DNA from: Ziziphus jujuba
Lineage: Eukaryota; Streptophyta; Magnoliopsida; Rosales; Rhamnaceae
Length of the DNA: 64,000 nucleotides
Reading direction: 5' to 3'
NCBI RefSeq assembly: GCF_031755915.1
Contig: NC_083380.1
Span: 29,794,501 to 29,858,500, forward strand
Each line of letters begins with the position of its first letter. Position 1 is the first letter of the stretch. Below, in pieces: positions 12,320 through 25,615 of the stretch. Below the pieces are notes generated by a model, which was not told the origin of the DNA, made no database searches, and saw only the letters and a list, made by a program, of their open reading frames with translations. The position numbers were made by a program, and so were the translations under genes.

Positions 12320-13229
12320 ACATATATATATATATATATATAGCTTTTTCTAAAAACGCTTTAAAATCACTCAATCTCTTATAATATCTTTTCTTTTTTT
12401 TAATTTTTATTCCTTGCACGGCTTTCTTTTTTATTTTATTAATTTATTTTTCTTCTTCTTCTGTATCCGATGACTGTAATCATTTTTCTTTTTCTTTTTC
12501 TTTCATAAGTTTCGTTTTCTTTTTTTTTTTTTTTTCATAAATTTCGTTTTTTGTTATTTTCTTATTTTTCTTTTGTATAAGATGGCCTTAATTTTTCTTT
12601 CTTTCTTTATTTTGTGTTCTTCACTTGTTTCGGTTTTTTTTTTTATTTTTTTTTATTGTTTATTGTTTATCTATTTTTTCCTTCTTTTATTTTTTTTTTT
12701 GGGCGCCAGATGGCGATAATCCTTGTTTTTTTTTTTTTTTTTTTTTTTTAATACTAGTTTCAAAGTTAACATAGCCTTTTATATTAGAAGGTTGATAAGG
12801 GTAGGACTTAGTTTTAATTTTGATTTAGAAAAAAATAAAAAAAAACTCTTGTAGCAATATTGAGATTGAGAGGAAGAACATAACATATTCCTTTTATTTA
12901 TTTTTTTCCTATACAAGGTTTTAATCCTTTGTTGGTAGTCAAAATTTTGAATAGGAATAACAAATCTACTCTATACTTTTATTATTGGGACTAATCTCCT
13001 GAATGGTAAATAATATACCAAGTATTTCTAATATTATGAAACATGTAGGACTACAAAAATGTTTCTTTTTAATGGTTATATTATGTTTCATCCATTAATT
13101 AATTAATTTTATTAGGTGATACTTATATATATCTATCACAATCAATTCAAATACCTAAATTATCAAATTAGTTTATGTCATGTTATTGTCTCTATCACCT
13201 TTCACTATAGTTCTTTCCTCTAAAAAAAA

Positions 13230-13268
<39 letters not shown>

Positions 13269-14427
13269 GTTTCACCATAGTTCATGTTCCAGTCTTGATA
13301 AAAAAGAAAGAGAAAACTTTCACCATTAGTTTAATTTATTTTTGAACCTTTTTTTATTTTTATTTTTTTTAAGGCTTCCTTTGTGTGAACTATGATATAA
13401 CATATAGTACATATGTTCATACTTTTGAAACTAACTATGACATTAAAAAAAGGAAAAAAAAAAAAAACCATGACATAATATTAAATTAGTCACTTTATTG
13501 ATTTTTTCTTTTGAATTTAATTACAAAACATAAAAATAAAATAAATAAAAAATTGATAATTCCAAATGTGTATAATGGTAAAGTTATTAGAATATTCATT
13601 AAATTTATTTTTCAAATAATATAGTAATATTTAATTAATTAATTTTTTTATTTATCCATTTAATGATTTAATTATCCATATTTATATTATGTTAACATTT
13701 CACCAATAACATATTGACATATGTCAATTTTTTTTTTTTTTTGGGCCCAAAGAATGAACTTTCATTAAACTAAACCAGAATAAATCAAACATTAAGATTA
13801 GTTGATAAAATATTTCGAAAAATATAAGGCAAAACAATATCCTAAGCAGAAAAGAATTATTTGCTTCAAGCACTTTAGTGACCGAGTCTGCTGCTTGATT
13901 TTGCCCTTGTGGAAGATATAGTTCAAACAATCCAACTTGTTCAAATAAACATAGATATCTTCAGTTAGAATAGACAATATCCAAGCAACTCGTAGAACTC
14001 AAAAGAAAGCACATTGATTAACTTCTTTGAATCACCCAAAAAAAATAACATTCCTTCCTTTTTTGTTTTTTGTTTTTTTTTTTTCCCCTTTTTTGATGAA
14101 AAGAAAAAATAACATTCCTTAACCCTGTCCCAACAGCCCAACCACACGCATAAAGCATTCGGTTTTAATATTTGAATCACAAGGTACAATTTTATATATA
14201 TTCATTAGACTAAATTACCATTAGAATTCCAAACCAGCCAACGTATGCTAGCCTCCTTAATTACCACCAACTATAAAGGGGAACCATCTAAATTATGTTG
14301 AACTCTTCCACCTTGCCGGCAAACTATACTGCACACTACAAGTCTCAACCCGATCAACAATCTCACCATCATACAACCTAGCCACCGCCTCTTTACCTTG
14401 GTTTTGAAACTCCATCCACATTGCATG
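12320..14427. repeat. Segmental repeat copy A, first part
   Basis: Matches 44640 onward in the same order and orientation: a 'GCTTTTTCT.AAAACGC' opening, TTGCACGGCTTTC, a long polypyrimidine tract with CATAAGTTTCG, the 'TTTCAAAGTTAACA' block, the CTATAGTTCTTTCCTCT-plus-(TG)n block, then the LINE 3' end from 13727. The polypyrimidine unit that is tripled in copy B is essentially single here. The block is interrupted at 14427 by a solo LTR and continues at 17374. Confidence 0.8.
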
Positions 14428-14467
14428 TGTAACACCCCGTCCCAAATCGCACCGGAATCCGTGCACG

Positions 14468-14537
14468 TTGACCGTTGACCGTTGACCGAAGGGGTCAAAA
14501 GTTGACTTTTTGACTCGGTGAGAATTTTGAGTTGACT
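14468..14537. promoter_or_regulatory. W-box cluster near the start of LTR A
   Basis: Seven TTGAC(C/T) cores lie within 70 bp: TTGACC at 14468, 14475 and 14482, its complement at 14493, and TTGACT at 14502, 14510 and 14532. TTGACC/T is the WRKY transcription factor binding core. Their position in the LTR upstream of a TATA box suggests stress-responsive promoter elements. Confidence 0.55.
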
Positions 14538-15711
14538 AGGGTACCGTGGCGAAGTGCACGATGCCACGAGTTCGTAGACTGGTAGCACGTCGAAAACGGA
14601 GCTACGGTTTGAAAGTTATGGACGAAACAAGTTGCGGTCCAAACTGTCCAAGGGGTGCCGGAGTTGACTTTTTGTTTATGGGGAATTGAGCTTTGACTCA
14701 TGCATGGTTGTGAAGTGCTCGTCGATACGAGTTCACAGACTAGCAGCACGCTCAAAACGGACATCCGGTTAAAAAGTTATGGACGTTTGAAGTTTACCGG
14801 ATACCGTATTATTTTAATGTTTTTTTTTGGGTTAGTGAACAGTGAAATGCCACGTGTCAGCTTCTGATTGGTCCACGTGGCATGAACAGTGTCACGCAGG
14901 GTTTTAATTTTGAAAAACTCTCGGGGAAGAGAGAGAAAGAGAGAGAAGAGAGAGAAAGAGAGAGAGGAGAGAGAAAGAGAGAGAGAGAGCCACCGCCGGC
15001 AACCGGATTTTGCCACTGTTCCGGCCGAGTCATTGTACACGCGCCGGACAGAAAGCTTGCCCACCTCATTTCCGGAAAAACCTCCAAGTTTCACGGTGAA
15101 CGGCCGCCGGACGCGCCCGGATCGGACGTCCGAAGTTTGGCGGCGATTTTTCCCCTCCACCGCCGGCCACCGCGAATCGTCACTGTTCCGGCCATTTTCC
15201 GGCCACACGCGCCTGACAGCCTTGATCCTCTCCTCAAGTCCGGCCTACCCACCAAAAATCACGGCCATCGGACCACCGACGCGCCGGGATCGGAGCGTTT
15301 TCCGGCGAGGGGTCGAAAATCTTCAAACGGTGATTTCTCCGCCGTCCGACCTCCGTTTTGCTCACCGTCGGTCCCGTTGGATTGCTCTCCTCACGATCTA
15401 CAAATCTGCAAAATTTCACAGCAAACGGCCACCGTCGGAAAATACTGTTCCGGTGACGGTTGCCGGTGACGTGGCGGCCCGCCGGAAATTACTGTTCCGG
15501 CGAGTACCCGAAAATTCCGGCCAGCTCCAGTCCGCAGTGTTCGACCTCTTGAACCCAAATCCGACTTCCGTTTCCGCCAATTCGCGACGGTTTGGGAGAA
15601 TTGCGGAGCCGAAACTCGAAAAGCTTTCCGGCGAGATTCCGACCCCGTCGGGTTCGATCACCGGAAAGTAAGACCGAATCCGTGATCCTCATCACACGAG
15701 CTTCGATTTGG

Positions 15712-15718
15712 TATATAA
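15712..15718 (+). promoter_or_regulatory. TATA box of LTR A
   Basis: TATATAA about 1.28 kb into the LTR, the likely start of the R region on the plus strand. Confidence 0.45.
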
Positions 15719-17373
15719 CTCGTAACCCTTAGATTTTTCTTGGTGTTCGCTCCCCGGGTATCCATTTGGGAATTACCCGAATAAAATATTAATATTTTTG
15801 GTTTGTGCACTGTGGTTGTTTAGGTGCACGCACGAGTAGTGGAGTGGATCCCGAGGAGGATCTTAGTTGATTTGCGCTCTCCAGGTGAGTGACCCACCTT
15901 CAAAAATTATTTTGGGCAATTAATTAAATTTAATTGGTATTTAATTTAGTATTTAATTATGCTCATGTGGTGTGGTTTAATTATGATTTTAATGCGGTTT
16001 AATTTAAATTATTTGTTATGCATGAGCAAGGTATGTTTCGGTATTAATTTCACGTGGTTTCAAATGTGATTTCTCGGGCATAATTAGGTTAAATATTTTA
16101 TGAAAATATTTGGTTAAATTTTATAAATTATGCCCGCGGTATTTTTATGGTTGCATTTTGTATTTCGAGAAAATTGTGGTTTGTTGTTATCGCTATTTCG
16201 TACCGGGTGATTGGATAAAATATGTGGGATGGTGTTTTGTGAAATTTTGGTATACTTCCCACGGTGGTTTTTGGAAAAACGGTACGGTTGGTTGTTTATG
16301 TTTATTTTTAGACGCACTCATACAGTATTGGTGTTCTGGTGTATGGTGTATGGACACGTGGTAGTGCGCGGTTATTATCTGGTTTAGCGCACGGTTATTA
16401 CTTCACCCGTGAGTTGCCATTGGACCGTGGGCAGGCAAGGTTATTGTTGCGCACAGCCGCCCCCCTCCTTGGCCGGGTGATGGTTTTTAGCAGTCGGTAC
16501 TGTCGGGACGCCGAAGTGACCACTGCAGGTTTCTCTCTTTAACCTCCCGCCAGTCGGTGCTCGGGACGCTGGGTATCGGAGGGCATCACCGGTATATGGT
16601 GTGGTGCGTCAGGTGTAATTGTCGGTGTAATTGCAAATAATGGTTTAAACCCCAAAGGTGTTCAAAATTTATTTATTATAATTTATTATATTTTTATTAT
16701 ATATTTGGGGTATGTATTTATTTAATTGTTGTTGTTAAATTATTTAATCCCTTGGTTTTTGGGAGGTATGCACATTGGGTTTTGCGAAAAGGTTTTAAAA
16801 AGGGAACATTTCAAACGGAGCGATTGGTGAGAGTTTTGAGGGAAATCATTATTTTCCAAAGGTTATTATTATTTTATTATTATTATTAAAAGGTGTTCAG
16901 TAGTTCGGGTTACTCACGGAGATGATTAGCATCTCACACTCTTAAATTCCGTTCCCTTAGGTGCAAGTGGTGGTAGACGTTCTTCCGGAGCGAACCAAGT
17001 TTTCCGCTGCTGTTGTGTTTCGAGAAGTTTCTTTGTACTCTTTCATTTCAGTGTATTATTTCTTTTCCGCCTTGTTGTATTTCTGTTGTTTAGCACTTCT
17101 TAATGCTCTGTATACTATTGGAATACTTCTGTTTTATTTATGCACTGGACTGTTGTTGCTTTGAGAAGTGCTGGAATTTGTGGAATCAGTTTGTAGTTTG
17201 TGGGAGGAATAAGGGGATGTTTTTAGAAGTGTGTTTTCAGTGCAGGTAATTTGTGGTAAGTAAATCCCTTAGGGGAGGCTCTGTCGGATTTTCCTTTGGA
17301 GGATCCGGTAGGGTTTCCCTGGGATCAGGGCTGTCTAGGGTTCCGGGGAAGGAATTCTGGACGGGTCCTGACA

Positions 17374-18124
17374 GCATGTGTCATTGAGACAACATGCATA
17401 GGGTCAAGCTGTGTGCCCTTATGTATTGACTTTTTTTTACTCTTCCCACCTTCCCAACGGATAAAAGTAACCAAAGCTAGCACATCACCATCTACATAAT
17501 AAACTTTACTCAATTCCAAACATTATCAAGCCACTCCAGTACCAAAACATCACCCAAATCCTCAAAACGCCAACCCAAACTACCTTCAGACTAAATTGCA
17601 TGAGTCCAAACACATTGCCAAAGCATACGATCTATTGTTTTAGGATCACTTTTACAAATTGGACAGACATTGTCCACCAAAATGTTCTTACCATGAATAA
17701 TTGTTCCATTTTAGAGTCCTCCAGGTAAAAGCTTAGATTATTGGGAACGCTTTTGATTCCCCACAAATCCTTTCACATCTGTTCATTCCCCACATTTACA
17801 ACTTGGATTATGGTAAATAGTTTGATATCTGCTGCATAAGTAAATAATCAATGCACAACTTAAAAAATATATTTAGAGATTTATATTTTTTAAAGTAGAA
17901 AATAAAAAACGCCTTTCATAAACGATTTTATCAATTTTTAATACAAAAATAATAAGTAGATAATAGATAAAGAGAGTTTTTTGTTTTTTTTCCCCTCTAC
18001 TAAAAGGGATGAAAGGATATGAATAAAAATATTTGGGTTATTGATGCTTTTAGCTCCTAAACTATACTCATATATACATTCTGATCCTTGAACTTTTATT
18101 TTTGGCATTTTGGTCATTGAATTT
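17374..18124. repeat. Segmental repeat copy A, second part
   Basis: Continues copy A after the solo LTR. It matches 47185-47900 and 61000-61710: LINE coding remains, then a non-coding tail with 'AAAGTAGAAAATAAAAAA', 'AAAGGGATG' and the TTTTGGTCATTGAATTT landmark at its end, where LTR B is inserted. Confidence 0.8.
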
Positions 18125-19036
18125 TGTAACATCCCATCCCGAAATATGCTAGAAAATTTTCATGTTGATTGAGATTGACCAGGTTTGACTGTTGACCAAA
18201 TGGGTCAAAATGTGGACTTTTTGCTTTGGATGGAATCTTGCATTGACCAAGGCACCATTGCATAGTATACATCAATTCGAATTTAAAGACTAGTAGCATA
18301 TAAAAAACGAAGCTACAGTTTGAAAATTATAATCAAAACAAGAATCAATTAGAACTGATTTTACTGAGCAGTAGAATACTCAAAGATTCTTTAAATTGTG
18401 CCTCGTGTTACCAATTGATATGTGTCACGTGTTATGTTCAGAAAGTGTCGCATGTCATCTTATCAAAATATTACTATTTTATTTTATTTATTTCTTTTTC
18501 TTTTTCTTTCATTTCTTTTTTTCTTTTCCCCACGTGGGAAAACAGGGGAGACACCCATTCCTTCTTCCTTTTCTTCTTCTTATTTCTGGAACTCTTTCTC
18601 TAGCTCTCCCTCTCTTCCTCCCCGCTGGTCATCCTCCTCCTTATGCTGCCATCAATATCGGTAAGCCTAAGCATCACCGCCATGCCCAGCTGATGACCCA
18701 TGACGCTAGCAATGCCATGGTGCTCGCCATTCACCGAGACGGTGAAGATGTGTTGGAAAACACCATAAAAGCCAGCGGTTGGCTTTCTTTCAATGCATCG
18801 GATTTTGGTCGTTTTCAGTCAACTTCTGGTCCTTTCTCACTAATCTGAACCTTCTGAAGATGATGGTGATCCCCGTTTAGCTCAATTCGAGTTCGTTTGT
18901 GGTGCACTAAGAGGACATACTTGATAGTGTTTTCTGACAGAAATTCCGACCATCGCCGATGAGTTAAGCTAAGTTAATTTAAATATTGGTAATCTATGTC
19001 TCTTAAGCTTCCATTTGATGTATAATATGTCAATTG

Positions 19037-19616
19037 TGTTGGAAAAATAATATGAATATATATATATATATATATATGTAAATACATGTGGATAATTAAA
19101 CAACATAAACCAAAATTACATTAAAAATAATTAAACATATTAGAACCTGTAGGTCTTTGTATGGATCTATTTTCTGAAAGTTTGACTGAGGCCTATGTGA
19201 TTCTACAGTATCCTTAAAATGTTTTCGCTCATCGGTGCAGGAGTTTTGTGACGAACATCTCACAGGATACAATGGCTGCAACAGCCTTCAGATCTAGCAC
19301 CTCCGAAGCTTTTCTATTCGAACTATCAGTGTACTTTTACTTTACCACAATCAATTTTTCTCTCTCTCTTTTCCACGTAAAAAACTCAAAATTTTTTCTC
19401 TATGTTTTCTCAAAACTCAAAGAACGTTGAATAGTACGTGCAACCTCCAAACTCTCAACAAAAAGTTATTTCTCCCGTAAAACTCTCAACCTATTTTTCA
19501 AAATATTATTTGATTTATTTATTTAAATAAATATTATTTTATCAAAACTCAACCAATCGAAAAGGACCCTAAGCCTAAATCATTCACACATGTGGGCCTG
19601 GGCCCAAACTCTAACA
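19037..19616 (-). repeat. 3' LTR of Copia-2
   Basis: 580 bp, TG...CA ends. It is the downstream LTR because the element lies on the minus strand. It differs from its partner by numerous substitutions and a shorter or longer (AT)n tract. Confidence 0.9.
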
Positions 19617-20162
19617 ATCCCCCACATGAATTATTTGATTTCTAAAACAAACATGACTCTGGTGGTAAAGCATTGCAGTTGGAACCTGCATAGGATAGGT
19701 AGAAGTTACTCTTTGAACCTTCCCTTGTGAGACTATATCTTCTTTACTGACTTATGGTAGATGCGATATCTTTGAACCATTTCATCTTTTGTGTAAATGA
19801 CAACATAGCCCACACATGATTCCTTCCTGGTATACTTTAGTTTTGACAATTGTGTTCATTTTGGCCCTAAACACTTCCCTGTTTTCGCGAGAGTTTCTAA
19901 AGAATTGCGCCCTTAACAATTCTCCTTTGAAGTGGCCACTTTTCTCTCCCACATAGGTGATTTCTATTTCCAATGTAATCAGCATAACTATGCATTGATT
20001 ACCACACATAACTTACAAAAATCATCAAAAGCATACTTTATGCTTAACCTTTTTCTATCACTGTTTATCATAGGAATGGACGGAGGATTAACCCTACAAA
20101 GTGATCCATACCAGTCTTTACAATTGCATTATCCCATTGAACCTAGATCTTAGGATATCTAG

Positions 20163-23100
20163 TCAACTAGGTTGTGTTTCCATTGTATCGACTTTACTTA
20201 GGGGCTTCAATCCCATTCCCCTCGATGATTTCTCAACTAATTCTCTATTTAACCCTTTGGTTAGCGGATCTGCAATGTTATCTTTTGACTTTACATAGTC
20301 TATTGAGATAATTCCAGTTGAGATTAATTGTCTAATGGAATTGTGTTTACGACGAATATGTCTAGACTTTCCATTATACATAATATTTTGTGCCATGCCA
20401 ATCGCAGATTGACTATCATAATGTAAACTTATTGCTGACATAAGTTTAGGCTACCTAGCAATGTCATCTAAAAATTGGCATAGCCATTCTGCCTCTTCAC
20501 CACATTTATCTAATGCGATAAACTCAGATTCCATCGTGGATTGAGCTATTACAGTTTGTTTTGAGGACTCCCATGTCACGGCTGCACCCGCTAATACAAA
20601 TACATATCCACTAGTGGATTTTGAATCTTTGATATCTGATATCCAATTAGCATCATTGTATCGTTCTAATACAGTAGGATATCTTGTATAGTGCAGTTTG
20701 TATTCACGAGTATATCGCAAGTACTTTAGTACTCTAACGATCATTTTCTAATGATCTTCACTTGGATTACTCATGTATCTACTTAATCTACTTATTGCGT
20801 AGGCTAAGTCTGGTATGGTATAACTCATCAAGTACATCAGACTTCCAATCACCTCAGTGTATTTCACTTGAGATACACTTTCCGCTTTATTTTTGGATAA
20901 GTGTAAACTCAAATTTACGGGTTTTTTAGCTATACTAGTATCATTATTACTAAATTTATTCAGTGTTTTATCTACATAATGAGTTTGACTAAGAATGATT
21001 CCATTTGAGGTCCTCGTGATTTTCATACCTAAAATCATATATGCAAACCCCTTATCTTTCATGTCAAATTTGATTTTTAACATGGTTTTTGTAGTTCAGA
21101 CCATATTGTCATCACTACCTACTATGAGTATGTCATCTACATATAAACATAGAACGACATCTTCATTTTCTGTATCTTTTACATAGATACATTTGTCACA
21201 TTCATTTATTTTAAACACATCTTTTAGCATGGCATTATCAAATATTTGATGCCATTGCTTTGGAGCTTGTTTAAGTCCATATAAGGACTTTACCAATCTA
21301 CAAACTTTCTTTTCTTGTCATGTAGTGATGAAACCCCCAGCTTGCTCCATGCAGATCTCTTTATCTAGATCTCTATTCAGAAGGATTGTTTTTACATCTA
21401 TTTGATGTACTTCAAGATCCTGCAATGCAGCGATCACTAATACCATCCTTATGGAATTTATCCTCATTACTAGAGAATAAGTGTCAAAATAATCAAAGCC
21501 TTCTTTTTGCTTGTATCCCTTAATTACAACCATTGTCTTATATTTATCTATTGTTCATTTGCTTTTATCTTCCTTTCAAAGATCCATTTGTAACCCAAAG
21601 ATTTACAACCTGGAGGAAGATCTACTAATTCTCAATTATGATTCTGCAAGATGGAATCAATCCAATTTTTACAGCCTTTTCCATAAATTCTTTTTAGGAG
21701 AATTTACAGCTTCTTGGAAGCTTTCAGGTTCACTTTCTAGCATATAAATAAGAAAATCCGGATCGTAAGATTTTTTGGTTCTTACTCTTTTGCTATGCCT
21801 AATCTTACCCTCAGTTTCATCTTCATTCTCTTGTTCTTAATCATTATCATTATTATCATCATTGATAGCATCATAAGGTCATTTAGATGGACTCGATCTT
21901 TCTTCCACTTTATACAAAAAAATATGTTCGAAAAATAATGCATTTCTCGATTTCATTATTATGTTCTTATATATATTAGAAATTTCTGACTTGTACACAA
22001 GGAACCGATATGCACTACTATTCTGTGCATATCCCATAAAGATGCAATCAACAGTTTTGGGACCTATCTTTACCTTTTTAAGTGTAGGTACCACTACTTT
22101 GATTAGATACCTCCACACTCATAAATATCTGTAGAAAGGTTATCTTTCCTTCCACAGCTCGTATGGTGTCTTTACTTGATCTTTTTAGGGCACCTTATTT
22201 AAAAGGTCATTTGCCCACAAAATGGCTTCCCTCCATAAGTTCTAAGGTAATCCAGAACTTATCAGTATTACATTCATCATTTCTTTCAAAATTCTATTTT
22301 TCCGTTTAGCCACACCATTTGATTGTGGTGAATATGATGGAGTAACTTTATGTATTATGCCATGTTGAGCACAATACTCTCCAAATGGAGTTATATATTC
22401 TCCACCACGATCACTTCTAATCACTTTAACTTTCTTGTTGAGTTGATTCTCAATTTCCGTTTTATAGAGAATAAATTTCTCTTTTGCATCATCCTTGCTC
22501 TTAACCAAGTACATATAGCAATATTTCATGTCATCATCAATCAATATGATAAAATACTTATTACCATCTCTAGTCGATGTGAATTTTAAATTACATACAT
22601 CACTATGTATTAAATCTAAAAGGTTCATTATTTCTATCAATTATTTGGTATGATGATCTCGTTGATTTTGCTTCCACACAAGTTTCACACTTATGATTGC
22701 AATCAATTTCAAAGGTGGGAATATAATTTAAGTTAATTAACCTCCACAGAGAATTAAAATTAACATGTCTTAGTCTACCATGCCACAAAATGAAAGATTC
22801 AAGCAAGTAAATAGAAGAAGTACTAGCTTTATTCATTTCTCTTGGCTTTACAATTATTACATTGAGTTTAAATAAACCATTGACTACATAGTCATTTCGC
22901 AGAAACATCCCAAATTTGGACAAAATAACCTTATCTGACTTAAACACTAAGCAAAAACCATGTTTGTTCAGCAGCGATCAGATACTAGATTCTTGCGAAT
23001 GTCTGGAACATAAAATACATTATTTAGAGTTAGCTCTTTTCCTAAGGTCATCTCTAGGATTACTTTGCTTTTATCTTGGATTTCTGAGGTAGCGGAGTTA

Positions 23101-24145
23101 CTCATGAACAACTTCTCCCCATTCTTCTTTGATTCGAAGAAAGTGAACATGCTCCTATCCGAACACATGTGGCCGGTCGCACCTGTATCTACCCACCACT
23201 CTCTAGAATTAGATCCCACCAAGTTCACCTCAGATATCACAGCACTAATGTCAATGTCATCAACCTTTTGAGTAATGTCCTCTATCACCTGTGCTTGGTT
23301 CCTCTTTCTCTTTGGCAACCTGCATTTCATAGCTCTGTGACCTCTTGTCACAGTTAAAGAACCTGCCTTGAAACTTGGCCTTCTTGGAGATTCCTCCTTT
23401 AGGCCCCAATTTGGAAGCTTTTCTAGTCTTCTTCTTGTTCTTGGAGTTCTGACCATGCTCCACAATATTAGCCTTCAATATAGCCTTCAAAGCTCTCTTA
23501 TCAGACTTTCTATTGTCATCTTCAATGTGAAGCTTACTAATAAGAGCCTCCATATCCATCTCCTTTCTTTTATGCTTTAGATAATTTCTGAAGTCACTCC
23601 AACTTAGAGGTAGCTTCTCAATCATACAAGCCACTTATAAGGCTTCATTCATGATCATCCCTTTAGCAAGCATTTCTTGAATTAATATTTACAATATATG
23701 TACTTGATTCATTAATGGTTTCGCATCCACCATCATGTAGTCCAAGAATCAGCCTGTAATAAACTTTTCTAAACCCGCATTCTCAGTCTTATACTTCCGG
23801 TCCAGTGTTTCCCACAGCTTCTTAGCTGACTTTGTGCCACAGTATACACCATACAGGGCATCAGACAGGCTATTCAGGACATAATTTTAAACATAAGTAA
23901 TTCGAATTATTCCATGCATCCACCACTATGAGTGTCTCCTTATCACTCTCTTCGTTACTGGGTGGTGCATCTTCAGTTAAGTACTGTGCAAGTCCTAACG
24001 TGGTAAATTAAAATAGCATCTTCTACTGCCACCTTTTGAAGTTTGCTCCATTGAACTTCTCAGGTTTCTCTGCGTGACTAGCAGAAGGAGGCATCTGAAT
24101 CCAAGAAGTTTGAATGGGCACAGTCCTATTGTCTCCACTTGCTAT
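20163..24145 (-). pseudogene. Copia-2 gag-pol polyprotein, broken
   Basis: Domains in order on the minus strand. Gag at about 24140-23260: EKPEKFNG, then a nucleocapsid knuckle damaged at its first Cys and by a frameshift. Protease at about 23330-22970: WWVDTGATGHM. GAG-pre-integrase at 22947-22603. Integrase at 22640-22242: IHSD and RSDRGGEY are present, but the third catalytic residue is Lys in GVAKRKNR. Reverse transcriptase at 21533-20748: LYVDDILIVG intact. RNase H to 20163: ends ADPLTKGL. Most pol pieces share one frame and are separated by stops. The pre-integrase and gag pieces are in another frame. The expected gag start reads ATA at 24145-24143 in place of ATG (inferred). Confidence 0.9.
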
Positions 24146-24318
24146 TTATGTATAATCACAAAACAGAAATTAATTAGTTGTTATTTTCTATCTCAACAAA
24201 CTAATTAAAACCAATTTCCAAAAGGAAAACACACAAAAATGTGATTTTTAGGGTTTCTGTATACACCACAAAATTTCTGTATACACCAACAAAATACGGT
24301 TCATACATCACTGTTCAC

Positions 24319-24864
24319 TGCCATGTGGCATAGTGCTGATGTGGCACATCGCCAAGTCATCATAACGCAAGTGTGGCACACCGTCACATCATTATAATGC
24401 TAACGTGGCATAACACCATGTCATCATTATGCTGACATGGCATAATGCAACGTCATCATTTCACTGATGTGGCGCTACCACATGGCATTCTTTGGCTGAC
24501 ATGGCATGTGCCATGTCATAGTGTGCTGACGTGGTATTGACACGTGGCAGTCGATGTTGATGTGGCGTAGCCATGTGGTAAGCAAATTTTCCACTATTGA
24601 CAGACACGTGTCACCGGCAGAGAATGACATGTGTCACTTGTATCAGGTGGACACATGGTATATAGAAGGCGACAAATGGCGATTGCAGAAGATGGACACG
24701 TGTCACCTGTGACAGGTCGACACATGTCCCCATTTGCTGTACAACATATGGCTTCACGTTGGTCGACACGTGGCCTCGCAACTGTGCGACATGTGGCCTA
24801 GCCACGGTGCGCCACTTCACCTTGCCACAGTGCGACACTTGTCAATGTTTCGTCTCACCACGTG
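24319..24864. repeat. Degenerate array of CACGTG / CATGTGGCA motifs in the Copia-2 leader
   Basis: Across about 550 bp the sequence repeats short variants of (G)ACACGTG(T/G)CA and ATGTGGCA. Five perfect CACGTG cores are at 24541, 24605, 24697, 24767 and 24859, among many CACATG and CATGTGG variants. It lies between the 5' LTR and gag and encodes nothing. Confidence 0.75.
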
Positions 24865-25470
24865 GCACTCTCTCAGGATCTTAGGCTGAACAGTAGCCTG
24901 TTCTAACCAAGGGTTTGGTTTTGAAACTGGGCCAGGTTAAACAGAATTTTAAAATTCTGGCCCGTTGACCCAAAATCCTACCCAAACCTGTTTTCCAACC
25001 CGTTAACCCGAATTTCAACCCGTCTTCAACCTCCGGCCGTATTTTGTCGACCTGTTTTACTAGTAAACGATTTTTCCAATCCGGTTTGAAATTCTAGCCA
25101 AATTCCACTGTTCCAGTGACCAAAAAATGCCGGAAATACACCAAAAAAACTAGAAATTTATTGGCAATTCAGTTTTTGGAAAAATTTTTGATTTAAAACA
25201 AAATATAATAATTGCCCAAAAATTTTTAAACCTCCTGGGTTTGATGCAAACATTTTTTTTTCCCTTTTATTTCCACATCCAAATCAAACAAAAGAATTAT
25301 AAAGTCATAGATCTAAAAGGAAATAATACAATCATGGACAAATAAAATTTGAATTAACTAAAATTAACAAAATGCCCAAGGAAATATTCCCCTCACACTC
25401 ACGGGTAAAAAGAAAATTATTTTTTTATTTTTTTTTCCAAACATGAAACACACAGATCAATATCCAAAAT

Positions 25471-25515
<45 letters not shown>

Positions 25516-25615
25516 ATATATATACATTATAAATACAACAACCAATTAATATAATAAATAAATCAACATCTCCGCATATATATACATATATAAAAGTGGG
25601 AAAACGTCTTAAGAT

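Larger units (their letters stand above)
14428..17373 (+). mobile_element. Solo LTR A, 2.95 kb, with 5 bp target duplication
   Basis: Begins TGTAACACCCCGTCC and ends GGACGGGTCCTGACA, and is flanked by the 5 bp direct repeat GCATG (14423-14427 and 17374-17378). The TG...CA ends, target duplication and absence of any internal gag-pol region indicate a solo LTR, probably of a Ty3-gypsy element given its length. Uninterrupted versions of the target site exist near 47177 and 60996 in the sister repeat copies. The centre (about 14880-15680) is GC-rich with a GA-repeat (14932-14988); the long open frames there are compositional and match no family. It shares start, end and interior with LTR B. Confidence 0.85.
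13727..17830 (-). mobile_element. LINE 3' fragment A (zf-RVT and RNase H remains), split by a solo LTR
   Basis: Minus-strand LINE ORF2 remains in two pieces, 17830-17374 and 14427-13727, separated by the LTR at 14428-17373. The upstream piece carries a zf-RVT motif (ILVDNVCPICKSDPKT, then a His/Cys region, about 17720-17620). The downstream piece has a 'VARLYDGEIVDRVETCSVQ'-like segment and an RNase H C-terminal region near 13900. A T16 run at 13727-13742 on the plus strand is the minus-strand poly(A) tail. Many stops make it non-coding. Confidence 0.7.

Noticed and set aside
14882..15671. Long open frames of 195 and 260 residues on the plus strand
   Set aside because: They lie in the GC-rich, Pro/Arg-coding centre of solo LTR A, overlap each other in different frames and match no family. 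They look like composition effects.
18396..18848. 150-residue plus-strand open frame
   Set aside because: It lies within LTR B, begins in a T-rich low-complexity run and matches no family.
25590..25615. Primer binding site next to the Copia-2 5' LTR
   Set aside because: The sequence just inside the LTR does not resemble the methionine-tRNA complement usual for Copia. I left it unassigned.
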